The notes beneath the pieces were generated by a model that saw only the letters and a list, made by a program, of their open reading frames with translations, did no database searches and had not been told where the DNA came from. Shown piece by piece: positions 19,084-29,506 of a DNA stretch of 64,000 bases. Source of the DNA: Cyanobacteria bacterium PR.3.49 (lineage in GTDB: Bacteria > Cyanobacteriota > Vampirovibrionia > Obscuribacterales > Obscuribacteraceae); assembly GCA_013997645.1 (NCBI GenBank), contig PNKB01000002.1, positions 43,006 to 107,005 on the forward strand, given 5' to 3'. Made by a program: the position numbers and the translations under genes. The stretch's first letter is position 1. The number at the start of each line of letters is the position of its first letter.

Positions 19084-20655
19084 GTGTACGCAGGGTCACT
19101 TGGGCTTCGAGCCAGCCCCTTTATGAAAAATCACAGCAGAATACGTTATGTATATGCCCTGATGATTGTCGGGGGCGCGACGCTGATCGCAAGAATATTG
19201 CTGCCGTATTTTGCGCCTGCAAATCTGGTGATGATTTACCTGTTGGCGGTCGTCATCGTGTCGACGAAGTTTGGTCGTGGACCAGCCGTTGTTGCATCCG
19301 TCGTCAGTGTTTGCATTTTTGATTTCTTTTGCATCGAGCCGTTTTTGACATTTGCCGTTTCCGATTCGCAATACGTGGTGACTTTTCTGGCTATGCTCAC
19401 CACCGCGCTGGTGATCAGTAATTTGACGGCCGCCGCAAGAGATCAGGCTGAGCGTGCAATGTCGAAAGAGCATCAAACATCTCTTCTTTACTCTTTCAGC
19501 AGAGAGCTAGCATCCGGACCTGATTTGACCGCACTTTCCGAAATCGGCAGAAAACACATATGCCAATTGGTGGGTAAGAAAGCAGAAGTTTTCTTTTGTA
19601 GTCCTGCCACCGGTAACGGTGACACGCAGGAGCATGCTGGTTCGTTTTCACCGGAAGCGAAAATTTTAATCGCGAAGGTCGTGGAAGATGGCAGCAACGG
19701 TCGAGCGGTAATAACCAGTTCGACAAAGGCAATTCCTATTAGAGGATCCTCGAGCACCAAAGAATTGCTTGGAGCAGTGGTATTCGAAGAAGGACTTGGA
19801 CATTGCGACGGAGAGAAGCTGGCTACTCTCGAGTCTTTTGTCAATCAGCTTGCGCTTGCTTGTGAGCGGACCAGGCTATCGGAAGAAAATGAACAAGCAC
19901 GCGTGCAGGTGAAATCGGAAAAATTGAGAAGTTCACTTCTCAGTTCTATTTCTCATGACTTGCGCACTCCCCTTGCCACTATCACTGGTGCAGCCAGCGG
20001 AATCATGGAAGCTGGTGACGACGTGAATCTAAAAGAGTGCAAGGAAATGGCATCCGAGATTTTTAATGAATCGAGGCGGCTTAATAGACTTGTTGGTAAT
20101 CTTTTGGACATGACGCGCGTTGAGTCCGGCGCTCTCGATATTCATAAAGAACCACAACCGGTCGATGAGATTATTGGCTCTGCGATTGCCTATTTTTCCG
20201 ACCAACTTGCCGGGCGCAGCGTAGAGACTGAAATACCTGATGATACACCGATGGTGATTGGAGACGCGGTGCTCATTCAGCAATTGTTGATCAATCTCGT
20301 CGAGAATATCTTTAAATACACACCGCCGGATTCGCCGATTTTGTTTCGCGCGATCAATTCTGATGCGGAAGATTTAGTCACCATCGAAGTGAGTGACAGA
20401 GGTCCGGGTATCCCTGAAGATCTTAAAAAGCAAGTTTTTCAAAAGTTTGTAAGAGCAAAGAGCAAGAGTACTACCACTGCCAGTGGTGCCGGTCTGGGCT
20501 TGGCAATCTGTCAAGGAATTGTCGAAGCTCATGGCGGAAAAATAGGAGTCAAGGATCGTGAAGGCGGTGGCGCGACTTTTTGGTTCACGCTGCCCATCGA
20601 TCATTCGGTTGATGGTAACAAAGCATTGGGTGAAGATAGCGCTGTAGAAGCGTAA
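19084..20655 (+). CDS. KdpD-like histidine kinase lacking the N-terminal KdpD/USP domains
   Basis: Begins at the DUF4118-like TM region (VGGATLIARILLPYFAPANLVMIYLLAVVIVSTKFGRGPAVVASVVSV), GAF-like region, H-box SSISHDLRTPLATITG; alternative ATG at 19123. Confidence 0.85.
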   Translation: MYAGSLGLRASPFMKNHSRIRYVYALMIVGGATLIARILLPYFAPANLVMIYLLAVVIVSTKFGRGPAVVASVVSVCIFDFFCIEPFLTFAVSDSQYVVTFLAMLTTALVISNLTAAARDQAERAMSKEHQTSLLYSFSRELASGPDLTALSEIGRKHICQLVGKKAEVFFCSPATGNGDTQEHAGSFSPEAKILIAKVVEDGSNGRAVITSSTKAIPIRGSSSTKELLGAVVFEEGLGHCDGEKLATLESFVNQLALACERTRLSEENEQARVQVKSEKLRSSLLSSISHDLRTPLATITGAASGIMEAGDDVNLKECKEMASEIFNESRRLNRLVGNLLDMTRVESGALDIHKEPQPVDEIIGSAIAYFSDQLAGRSVETEIPDDTPMVIGDAVLIQQLLINLVENIFKYTPPDSPILFRAINSDAEDLVTIEVSDRGPGIPEDLKKQVFQKFVRAKSKSTTTASGAGLGLAICQGIVEAHGGKIGVKDREGGGATFWFTLPIDHSVDGNKALGEDSAVEA

Positions 20656-20664
20656 GAGGCAATT

Positions 20665-21366
20665 ATGTCGAAGTCAAAAATCGCCGTGTTGGTTATTGAG
20701 GATGAAGCGCCAATCAGACGCTTTCTCAAAATGACGCTGACAAGTCAGGGCTATGACTTTTCCGAGGCTGTCTCCGGGCAAGAGGGCATGTTGAAAGTCG
20801 CGTCCGAAAAGCCGGACATCATCATTCTCGATCTTGGTCTTCCTGATATGGACGGGCTGGAAGTAACGAAGCAATTGCGCGAGTGGACACCGACTCCGAT
20901 CATTGTGCTTTCTGCCAGAGGGCAAGAGAAGGATAAAGTGGAAGCGCTTGATGCAGGTGCTGATGACTATCTGACGAAACCTTTTGGTGTGGCGGAATTG
21001 ATGGCGCGTGCGCGTGTGGCGTTGCGCAGAACAATGACCAGCTCGAATGGTGAAACTCAATCAGTCTTCAAATTCGGCGACGTGGAGGTAGACTTCGTCA
21101 AACGGCAAGTCACAAAAGCTGGCAAAGAATTACACCTCACGCCAATCGAATATAAGTTGTTGGCCACTCTGATCAAATATGCAGATCGAGTCGTCACGCA
21201 CAATCATTTATTGCGTGAAGCATGGGGTTCTGAGTATTCAGGCGAAACGCACTACCTTCGCGTATACATGGCGCAGCTCCGGCGCAAACTCGAGAAAAAT
21301 CCAGCTCAGCCGAAGTATCTTATAACTGAACCTGGTGTTGGATATCGCCTGAAAGTTTCTCAGTGA
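20665..21366 (+). CDS. KdpE-type response regulator (canonical receiver)
   Basis: VLVIEDEAPIRRFLKM, ILDLGLPDMDG, DDYLTKPFG, THYLRVYMAQLRRKLE...YLITEPGVGYRLK. Confidence 0.9.
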   Translation: MSKSKIAVLVIEDEAPIRRFLKMTLTSQGYDFSEAVSGQEGMLKVASEKPDIIILDLGLPDMDGLEVTKQLREWTPTPIIVLSARGQEKDKVEALDAGADDYLTKPFGVAELMARARVALRRTMTSSNGETQSVFKFGDVEVDFVKRQVTKAGKELHLTPIEYKLLATLIKYADRVVTHNHLLREAWGSEYSGETHYLRVYMAQLRRKLEKNPAQPKYLITEPGVGYRLKVSQ

Positions 21367-24300
21367 TTTTTCTTGCGGCTAAATAGACCTTTTGCAATTT
21401 CCTCGGGTGATAAACCTTGCTTCAGAAGTGCAGCAATAAATGGATCTACAGCATCGCGGCTTTTGATTTCTTTTGTCGAACCTTCTGGCCTTGCTACTGG
21501 TTTGTTCGCCGCTTTTTGGGTGCCTTCTGAATCAGCTGTATGGGGCTTGTCTTTGGAAGCAGGTTTATGACGCGCCGGCGGCTTGTCTATGTTTGTGCTC
21601 ATAGGTTTGCATTCAGCTTCGTCAAGCATCGTTATGTCCAGCAAAGAATCGGCGCCTGGGTCTGACGTTTTTATTCGGGTTTTGTATTTTCCAGTCATTT
21701 CTTCGACTTTAGGTTCATCACCAATAGGGCGGAACAAGAAATCGAGTTCTTCTTCCGTAATTTTTATTGAACCAGCTTTTTCAGGGTCGAAAACTGCGTC
21801 CGCCAGTGCCTTTTTCTTTTCTTGCAACTGCAGCATCTTTTCTTCGAGCGTGCCAGTTGCAATCATTTTGTAGACAAAGACCGGTTTTGTTTGACCTATT
21901 CTGTGTGCACGGTCGGTTGCCTGGTTCTCAACTGCTGGATTCCACCATGGGTCATAATGAATTACTGTGTCAGCGGCGGTGAGGTTTAATCCTGTCCCGC
22001 CTGCTTTCAAGCTCAACAAGAAAACTGGCACATCTTCATTTTGAAACTTGCGCACAGGCTCGGCGCGGTCTTTTGTATCTCCACGTATTTCTACAAATTC
22101 GATCTTGCGTTTATTCAACTCATCGGCAATTAGATCGAGCATGCTCGTAAACTGCGAAAAGATAAGCATCTTGCGTTTTTCTTCTACAAGCTGGGAAATC
22201 ATCTCCATTAGATGATGCAGTTTTGCACTGTCCGTTGCTTTGTGTTGAAAGACAGTTCCCAGTAAACGCGGATCACAGCACGCTTGCCGCAGCCTGAGAA
22301 GAGCTTCGAGAATTACAATTTGGCTGCGTTTAAAACCTTTTTGCTCAATTTCATCCTTGATTTTTTCATGCATCGTCAGTCGAACAGTTTCGTACAAATC
22401 TCTTTGTGCACCATCGAGTTGAACGTTTTCGATCATTATTGTCTTCGCTGGCAGTTCTGCGGCAACTTCTCCCTTTGTGCGTCTTAGCATGAAAGGCCGG
22501 ACTTTTACTGAAAGAAGTTTTTGTCTATAAGTGTCACCGTATTTTTCGATGGGCTGGCGAAAGTAAGTATGGAAAGTTTTTTGATCACTCAGGTAACCGG
22601 GAATTAGAAAATGGAATTGTGACCATAAATCGCCCAGGTGATTTTCGACAGGCGTACCAGTCAAACAGATCCGATAATTTGATTTCAGTTGGAATGCCGC
22701 TTGAGCTGCAAGGGTTTCAGGATTGCGTATGAATTGCGCTTCGTCAAGAACGACAACATGCCACTCTCTTTTGCACAATTGATGTTTATCCCTATGGAGC
22801 AAAGGATAGGTTGTGACTACGACATCATGTTCATATATCTCTTTGAAATTTGTTAGTCTCTCTGCGCCATGCAAAGCAAGTATGCGCAAGTCGGGCGTAA
22901 ATTTTTTCGCTTCTGCGAGCCAGTTGGGAAGTACGCTGGTGGGACAAACGATCAGTGCTGGGTAGTTTAGTCTTCCTTCGTTCTTTTCAATCAAAAGATG
23001 ACAGAGCGTTTGAACTGTTTTACCCAATCCCATATCATCTGCAAGCACTCCTCCCGCTTCAAACTCTCTCAGGAAGTTCAGCCAGCCCAGTCCTTCCTTT
23101 TGATATTCGCGCAGCGTGGCGTGAAAGTTAGGTGGAGCATCAATAGCGGTAATTTCTTTGAACTGCTTTACTCTCTCCGCTAGGCGAGCCAGCCGTGACT
23201 CGGCTTCGAGTGTGATGCACTTCCCTTGAAGTTCTGCTGCCTGCCAGGGATTGATACGAATGTTATTGGCGTCGGCATTACGGTCGAAAATGTCGAGTAT
23301 GACCCTAAGTAAATCTCGCACACGCTCAAAGGGCAGAATAACAATGCTTCCATCGTTAAGTGGTGCGTAGAACTTTCCATCGATGTTTAAATGATCGAGA
23401 TCCTCGGGTCCGTAAATATATGGTGCCTTCTTTAATGCCTCGACAAGAATCGGCAGTAAAGATACTTTAGTGCCATTGACGTCGATCCCTATGTCCAGCG
23501 AAAACCACCAATCACTTTCCTTTTCTACTGTGGAAGACCACTCCTCACCGGCTTCGACGAACTGGATAGTAAAACTTGGATCAATTTCGACTTGCCACCC
23601 TTGTTGTTGAAGCAATGGTAAATCGACCTGCAGAAATTTGAACCAATTACTTGCGGAAGCAGTCTTCTCATATGCTTCTCTCTTTGGGCAAAACGGAATT
23701 CTGTCAATCGCTTTAATCAAATTGGATGCCATTTCGAGACCAGTTTTCTGAAGCACCTGGATCGAATCTTTCTCTAAATCTAAATTTCTTACCACAGTGG
23801 TGATTGAATCATTTTCAACGAATGTAATTTCTTTTTTGTTACTTGTGAAGTCGATGCCACCAACTCCATAGTCAAAAGTGAGAGCGACAAACGGAGCTTT
23901 TGATCCTAAGGCAAAACCAAGTCTGAGCAATTCGTCATCGTGATAAGTTACGTTTTTCGATTGAAGAATCAACTTTCTAATCGGATCTTTGTCGATCACA
24001 TTGCGCTCGCCCGTATCGACAGGCAAAGCCAGCTTTTCTCCCGATGTCACTTTCTCAAGAACGAGGCGAACAGCCTTTGCCTCTTTGTCCTCAAGTTCCG
24101 GCGCAGACATGAAAACTTCCAGCGCAGATTTCGCGAACGGTATCACGAGTGGTCCGGAAGTGGCATTGTTCAGGTCAATATACCAGGGAATGGGGCGCAA
24201 GAAGGTCTTTATCTCGCCTGCTGATGCGACCTTAAGCTGTGGAATCTGCTTACCATTGGACAGCAGAGTCCAAGTCAGTTCGGCGTTCAATTGAGGACCG

Positions 24301-25061
24301 AGTGAGAGAGTTGGTTGGAGGATGCTGTGGAAGTAACAGCGACCTGTTTCAATCATCTTGGACAAGCACAGTTCGACCAGCGTGCCAACATCATCGAGGC
24401 TTTGATGTTGAGAAAGCTTGTCAATGCTGTCATAGAGAGCCGCGACTTCGCAATCTTTGGATGATACGCGACCGACGTTGAACTTTAGAATGTCAATTGC
24501 CGTGGCGCGCTTTAATCTCGTTCCGTTTCTGCCCCTGCTACAGAAGTAAATTGAGGGGGTAAGCCAGTCGTTTTTCCAACTTACATCCAAAGATTGCAAG
24601 CCGTAGATGACGTCCGAAACTTCTATCTCGTTTTGTGAGCGCTCTTTGTCCTGCAACGCAATTTCCAACGAATGCAGCCATTTTGCAGTCTTCGCTGTAA
24701 TAAGCTTATCTTCCTTGTAGAGAGAATATGTCGTCGCTTCAGTGTCGCCTTCAAACCCATATATTTGCCCAGTCGTCAGAAGCAACGCAACTGAGTGCTT
24801 GCAATTGAAAAATACAGGACAACTACAATATGCAATGTCGATAGTCCAAACGCCCTTACGTTTTTTAAATGTGATATCCGGTCTGTAGGGCTTTCGCTTC
24901 GAACCCTGAACATAACCATGCAAATACGGCATTTTGAATTCAATGCGGTCAGCTTCGACGTGGTTGTCCAAAAAATAAGCTTCGCCGCGCTCATACGTGC
25001 GCGGTTCGAAATAGTTGCGAATGTCGCTTCTGCTAATTGGAAGCGGTCGTTTTACCTGCAT
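21360..25061 (-). CDS. SNF2-family helicase with N-terminal SWIM zinc finger
   Basis: SWIM CSCPVFFNCKH; DDMGLGKTVQTL, LDEAQFIRNPET, AGGTGLNLTAADTVIHYDPWWNPAVENQATDRAHRIGQ. Start placed at MQVKRPLPISRSDIRNYF (25061) rather than the ORF-track start 25256. Confidence 0.93.
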   Translation of the reverse strand: MQVKRPLPISRSDIRNYFEPRTYERGEAYFLDNHVEADRIEFKMPYLHGYVQGSKRKPYRPDITFKKRKGVWTIDIAYCSCPVFFNCKHSVALLLTTGQIYGFEGDTEATTYSLYKEDKLITAKTAKWLHSLEIALQDKERSQNEIEVSDVIYGLQSLDVSWKNDWLTPSIYFCSRGRNGTRLKRATAIDILKFNVGRVSSKDCEVAALYDSIDKLSQHQSLDDVGTLVELCLSKMIETGRCYFHSILQPTLSLGPQLNAELTWTLLSNGKQIPQLKVASAGEIKTFLRPIPWYIDLNNATSGPLVIPFAKSALEVFMSAPELEDKEAKAVRLVLEKVTSGEKLALPVDTGERNVIDKDPIRKLILQSKNVTYHDDELLRLGFALGSKAPFVALTFDYGVGGIDFTSNKKEITFVENDSITTVVRNLDLEKDSIQVLQKTGLEMASNLIKAIDRIPFCPKREAYEKTASASNWFKFLQVDLPLLQQQGWQVEIDPSFTIQFVEAGEEWSSTVEKESDWWFSLDIGIDVNGTKVSLLPILVEALKKAPYIYGPEDLDHLNIDGKFYAPLNDGSIVILPFERVRDLLRVILDIFDRNADANNIRINPWQAAELQGKCITLEAESRLARLAERVKQFKEITAIDAPPNFHATLREYQKEGLGWLNFLREFEAGGVLADDMGLGKTVQTLCHLLIEKNEGRLNYPALIVCPTSVLPNWLAEAKKFTPDLRILALHGAERLTNFKEIYEHDVVVTTYPLLHRDKHQLCKREWHVVVLDEAQFIRNPETLAAQAAFQLKSNYRICLTGTPVENHLGDLWSQFHFLIPGYLSDQKTFHTYFRQPIEKYGDTYRQKLLSVKVRPFMLRRTKGEVAAELPAKTIMIENVQLDGAQRDLYETVRLTMHEKIKDEIEQKGFKRSQIVILEALLRLRQACCDPRLLGTVFQHKATDSAKLHHLMEMISQLVEEKRKMLIFSQFTSMLDLIADELNKRKIEFVEIRGDTKDRAEPVRKFQNEDVPVFLLSLKAGGTGLNLTAADTVIHYDPWWNPAVENQATDRAHRIGQTKPVFVYKMIATGTLEEKMLQLQEKKKALADAVFDPEKAGSIKITEEELDFLFRPIGDEPKVEEMTGKYKTRIKTSDPGADSLLDITMLDEAECKPMSTNIDKPPARHKPASKDKPHTADSEGTQKAANKPVARPEGSTKEIKSRDAVDPFIAALLKQGLSPEEIAKGLFSRKKNH

Positions 25062-25318
25062 AATGCACCGTTTGTAAATCGGTCTAGATATTTTATGTGC
25101 GTGAAGAACTTCGTGTGTGAAATTCACTCTATTTACGACGATGGCAAGCGGAAAAAAGTTCAAAATTTGCCCTGCGATTCGCGAGAATGTTCCAATTCTT
25201 ATGTCTTCACAGCCCCGCCATGGAAAGCCCTCTCTAGGGTTTTTCCTATTACCCACTGAATCGGCATCCCCAATGATGGGGATTGTTGGTCTTTCTCATG
25301 GCGCGAGGGAGTTGGATT

Positions 25319-26263
25319 ATGAATCCTATGCGTTCACTATTTCTCTCGATTTCGAGAATTCCGCCTGCAATGATGTTGTTGATCATTGTGGGCCTGGCGT
25401 CACTTATAACGTTTCAGGTCAGTGCGTACCTGAATAAGAAAGAAGCTGCTTATGACGACGAACTCAATAAAATGAAAGCCGCTCAGGCAGCCAAAGGTAA
25501 GGTTGTTTACGCAGTCAGAGATATTCCGGAAGGAACAGCAATTCCGATGGACTATCTTGAAGAAAGAGAGCTTGAGGTCGGAAAAATTCCGGTCGACAGT
25601 ATTTCGAATGCCAGTCTTGTTGCCGGCCGCGTCAGCAAGTTCGGCATCATGTCCGGTCAGTTGCTCTCGCAACACGACCTGGCACCACAGGGGATGACGC
25701 TCGGTTTTGAATCACGCTTGAAGCAAGGCATGCGCGCTATCACTTTTGCTGTAGACACCAACACCGGCGTTGCCGGATTCTTGAATCCCGAAAGTCACGT
25801 TGACGTGCTCGCCATGGTTGGCGCCGGCGCCGAAACAAAGGCTTCGCCGATTCTCTCCGACATCGAAGTTATCGCAGTCGGTCAAACATATCAGCGTCAA
25901 CCCGGCGCAACAGCGGCGACTCCAGCGAGTTCAGTCACTGTGGCCGTCACGCCTGAAGATGCGCAGAAGCTCGTAAAAGCTGTTGCCGCAAGCAAATTGT
26001 ATCTCTCGCTTCGCAGCGACAGAGATCATCAGCCTATCGCAACAGTTGATGTCACCTCGCTTTTCCAGAAACCTGTAAGAGCAAGTGCTGATATCGCCGT
26101 GCTTCCCCCGCCGACAGCGTTGAACTTTCCTCAACCTCCGTCCCTGAGCGGTTTAGGAAATCCCGCGGAAGCCTCTGCTGCGGTGCCGCCGCCCGCACCT
26201 CCTCATGAAATCGAGGTTTGGGCAGCCAGTCGCAAAGACGTGGTTTCCGTCCCCGCCAAATAG
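25319..26263 (+). CDS. cpaB: CpaB/RcpC-like Flp pilus assembly protein (SAF domain)
   Basis: KVVYAVRDIPEGTAIPMDYLEERELEVGKIPVDSI... LKQGMRAITFAVDTNTGVAGFLNPESHVDVLAMV; N-terminal TM anchor. Confidence 0.75.
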   Translation: MNPMRSLFLSISRIPPAMMLLIIVGLASLITFQVSAYLNKKEAAYDDELNKMKAAQAAKGKVVYAVRDIPEGTAIPMDYLEERELEVGKIPVDSISNASLVAGRVSKFGIMSGQLLSQHDLAPQGMTLGFESRLKQGMRAITFAVDTNTGVAGFLNPESHVDVLAMVGAGAETKASPILSDIEVIAVGQTYQRQPGATAATPASSVTVAVTPEDAQKLVKAVAASKLYLSLRSDRDHQPIATVDVTSLFQKPVRASADIAVLPPPTALNFPQPPSLSGLGNPAEASAAVPPPAPPHEIEVWAASRKDVVSVPAK

Positions 26264-26329
26264 TGGGATCTGGTGGGATGCAGAGGCTGTAGACAAATGG
26301 CTGCAGCTCATTTGCAGGAGAAAAACAAG

Positions 26330-26356
26330 CAGGAGCCGGGCGCGTTCCGGCTCCTG
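26330..26356 (-). terminator. Rho-independent terminator for the minus-strand gene ending at 26396
   Basis: 10-bp perfect stem CAGGAGCCGG/CCGGCTCCTG, 7-nt loop; on the minus strand followed by CTTGTTTTTC. Confidence 0.65.
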
Positions 26357-26395
26357 TTCAATTCGGGACCTGCATTTTGAAACTGCAAACTTCCA

Positions 26396-26758
26396 TCACA
26401 TCTTTTTGAAATTGCCAAAACGCCCGACAAGCGCATTGACGGCTTCTTTCACATCTTTGCCTTTGGTGAGCGCAGGAATTTCATTGTCCTCATCCAGCCC
26501 CTTGAGCGCCTCATCGGCTTTCGCCCTGACGTTGGGCAGCGGATGCGCCTGGGAAACGACGTACAGAGGCGGGATGCTAATGTCCCGCTTTTCCTTGGCC
26601 AGCTGCTCGATGGCAATCATTACCGCTGTCGGGTCTTCGCTTTTCAGCCCGCCGATTGTCATTTTGAAGGTCAAAGAATCGAATTTGGCAATAAAGCCCT
26701 TGGTTGCGCTCTTTACGGCATCTTCGACCATTTGTAGCTGTTTTAAGAAATCCGACAC
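26396..26758 (-). CDS. Hypothetical protein with HEAT-like segment
   Basis: 120 aa; DPTAVMIAIEQLAKEKRDISIPPLYVVSQAHPLPNVRAKADEALKGL resembles a HEAT repeat. Confidence 0.5.
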   Translation of the reverse strand: MSDFLKQLQMVEDAVKSATKGFIAKFDSLTFKMTIGGLKSEDPTAVMIAIEQLAKEKRDISIPPLYVVSQAHPLPNVRAKADEALKGLDEDNEIPALTKGKDVKEAVNALVGRFGNFKKM

Positions 26759-27012
26759 GCCTGCCCCCTTGTCTAGCCCGTCGCCGCGAATTTAATATGT
26801 ATTCTAAGCGGTTTGGCAACATAAAATCGCCGGCTCAATTCGGCAAATGCTCTGCCAGACATAGAAATGGGACAAGACGTACCGGCTGACGGAAAGGTAA
26901 AAAATGAGGCTGGCGGCATTTGGGACCGTAGAGACAGCAAACCAAAGCGGGTAATAATTAGGATAGCTACTACAGAATTTTCTGGCTCTTCATCTGGCAG
27001 GGTGAATTTTGA

Positions 27013-28275
27013 ATGACTGGAGATAACATAGTGAACCGCAGAGTAATTCCTCGCAGGCGGCTGGCAACGGCTGCCCTGGTTTTGATTTTGTCTTGCCAAA
27101 CTTTTGCAGCTGCATTTGCCGCCGGTCCGGTCAGTGAAACAGCCTTGCGCAGCGCCTGGGCGCTGTATACCCAGCAAAAATATCGCGAATCATCCGATGC
27201 CTTTGAGCAGCTGATCGCGAATTCGACGCCGAGCGCTCGGCTCTATTATTATGCGGCGCTGGCAAATCGAGCCTGCAATCGCTCCGCACGTGCAAAACAG
27301 CTTTGCCAGTACATCGCTACGACTTTTGCTTCTTCACCGGAAGCGGCATACGCACAGCGTCTTTATCCAGGCAGCGCTCCTCAGGTAGCTAGCTCCAGCG
27401 GATCGGGCGAGGGCGGCGGCGGCGAAGCTGATGAGGTGCCGGCGTCTTTGAAGGGCTTGACGGCAGAGCAACTTCTGCAGTCTGAGGAAGGTCGCAATTA
27501 CATTAAGCAAAAGGCTGAAAGACAATTAGCGTCGGCAAAAGTCTCGCCTATGGTGAGCAAGAGCAAAGGTGGAAGACAAGGCGAGCGCGTCTTCACTCCT
27601 GCAGATATTGCCCGGGAGGGTGCCAACGGAATCGACCAGATGTACTATCCAAACTGCTGGTTTGAAAGCACGATGTCGACTCTGGCTTCGCTGCCTCGCG
27701 GGCAGAAGTTGATGGCTGATATGGTTCGTTATGGTCCGAAAGAAGGCACTTACGTCGTGCGCTTTCCGGGCGACGGTAACGAATACAATATCAGTGAAAA
27801 ACTTTTGGAAGAGAAGGGAATTCACAACAAAGCTTTGTGGGCCACGCTCATTGAGTGCGGGCAAGTGCTGAAGTTTCCGCACGACAACGGCAATTTGCTG
27901 TCGGAAGGTCTGGCATGCTTGACCGGGCAAAAAGCACAAAGTCTCGATCCTGAGGATGCCAGCGAACAAGAATTGTCATCTTTCATCGATGGCGCGGTTA
28001 AGTCGCAAAATCCGATTATCTGCGCGACTCACAACTACATTCCGTCAGGCCAACCGTACATTGTAGAGACTAATCACGCCTATACAATTATCGGATTCGA
28101 ACCATCCAGCGGAATGATTAAAATTCGCAATCCGCATGGTGCCAACTCTCGCCGTTTTAGTCTTAAGAATGACGCCCGGCATGAAAAGTTCGAAATGATG
28201 GATGATGGTGTTTTCAAAATACACATGTCTTTGTTTAAGAAGTATTTTGACGAAGTGGCTCGTGCAAATATCTAA
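27013..28275 (+). CDS. Exported calpain-like (papain-fold) cysteine protease with N-terminal TPR-like region
   Basis: Signal peptide; PNCWFES (Cys codon 27655-27657), NHAYTIIGF, KIRNPHG fit a calpain Cys/His/Asn triad. Confidence 0.6.
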   Translation: MTGDNIVNRRVIPRRRLATAALVLILSCQTFAAAFAAGPVSETALRSAWALYTQQKYRESSDAFEQLIANSTPSARLYYYAALANRACNRSARAKQLCQYIATTFASSPEAAYAQRLYPGSAPQVASSSGSGEGGGGEADEVPASLKGLTAEQLLQSEEGRNYIKQKAERQLASAKVSPMVSKSKGGRQGERVFTPADIAREGANGIDQMYYPNCWFESTMSTLASLPRGQKLMADMVRYGPKEGTYVVRFPGDGNEYNISEKLLEEKGIHNKALWATLIECGQVLKFPHDNGNLLSEGLACLTGQKAQSLDPEDASEQELSSFIDGAVKSQNPIICATHNYIPSGQPYIVETNHAYTIIGFEPSSGMIKIRNPHGANSRRFSLKNDARHEKFEMMDDGVFKIHMSLFKKYFDEVARANI

Positions 28276-29506
28276 AAGCTTGTTTGGTAATGCGAGATCG
28301 GTGAGCGCAAAATCAAGCGCGATAGGCACGTTTTCCGCAGCAGTTTCTGTGTTTGTTGCACTATATACGGTGGCAGCGGTAGAAGCAGCCGGTCCTGCCG
28401 ATGAAGCGGCGATTCGCAATGCTTGGTCTCTGTACACTCAGCAAAGGTATGTTCTTTCTGCGGATGCATTCGAAGCGCTCGTTCGCAATTCTAGTCCTTC
28501 ATCCCGGCTGTATTACTATGCTGCAGCCGCTAATAAAGCTGCCGGCCGATTATCTCGCGCCAAGCAACTCTGCGACTATGTCAGCAGGCATTTTTCTACC
28601 AGCCCCGAATCATCATATGTGCAAAAGTTGTTTCCGCCTGATGGTCCAGTCGGTTTGCCCGAGCATTTAAAGGACAAAAGTGTTGATGAACTGATGGAGT
28701 CGGAAGAGGGTCGACAAGCACTTATGTCGGCGGTTAAACCTGGAGCGAGCGCATCGATTGCCGCAGCAAAGGCAGCACCAAATACATCAAAGAAAAGTTA
28801 TGCACCATCGAAAGCAGTCGTTAAGGACACTGTTTTCTCTTCCGACATGATTGGAATTGAGGGAGCCGAGGGTATCACGCAATTCGATGAGTATCCTGAT
28901 GCCGGCTTTGAAAGCGTGTTGGCCGCAATGGCTATGCTGACCCGAGGGCGAGAAATTCTGGCTGAGATGATCACTTGTCCAAGCCATCAGGACATTTATA
29001 TTGTGCGCTTTCCCAATAGTTCATCAGTACACACGATTACTCCGGCAAAGATGGAAGAGTACGGTGTGAAAGATAAGGCTCTTTGGGCAACTCTCATTCA
29101 TTGCGCATATTCTGAATGTAATGCAATCAACAATTTTGAAGACGAGATGACAGTTCTCACTGGAAGCAGAGCGGAAAAAATTCTCGCACATAACACGACA
29201 CAATCTGCGGTTGCTGCTTTCATTGCTGAGGCCGTTTCCAAGCAATATCCGATCGTCTGCTTGTCGGCTGATCATGAACCGAAACCGAAACTGGTCATGC
29301 CCTCTCATGCCTACACTATCACCGGATATGATGGTGCCAGCGGCATGGTGACTCTGCGTAATCCGCACGGTAATAACTCCAAGCGATTCAGGTTGGAAAC
29401 CGACCCATCACACAAGAAGTTTGAGCAATTGAATGATGGAATGTTCAAAATGCATATTTCGCTTTTTCCGACGTATATGAGGGAAGTGGTGCGCTCTAAA
29501 ATTTGA
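28262..29506 (+). CDS. Calpain-like paralog of the preceding gene, predicted inactive (Cys to Ala)
   Basis: GTG at 28262 gives a signal-peptide-like start; same layout, but EYPDAGFES replaces YYPNCWFES (Ala codon 28901-28903) while SHAYTITGY and LRNPHGNNSKRF are kept. Confidence 0.6.
   Translation: MQISKSLFGNARSVSAKSSAIGTFSAAVSVFVALYTVAAVEAAGPADEAAIRNAWSLYTQQRYVLSADAFEALVRNSSPSSRLYYYAAAANKAAGRLSRAKQLCDYVSRHFSTSPESSYVQKLFPPDGPVGLPEHLKDKSVDELMESEEGRQALMSAVKPGASASIAAAKAAPNTSKKSYAPSKAVVKDTVFSSDMIGIEGAEGITQFDEYPDAGFESVLAAMAMLTRGREILAEMITCPSHQDIYIVRFPNSSSVHTITPAKMEEYGVKDKALWATLIHCAYSECNAINNFEDEMTVLTGSRAEKILAHNTTQSAVAAFIAEAVSKQYPIVCLSADHEPKPKLVMPSHAYTITGYDGASGMVTLRNPHGNNSKRFRLETDPSHKKFEQLNDGMFKMHISLFPTYMREVVRSKI

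Noticed and set aside
25266-25283. ATCCCC-aatgat-GGGGAT hairpin upstream of cpaB
   Set aside because: Only a 6-bp stem without U-run or clear RBS overlap; insufficient to call terminator or riboswitch.
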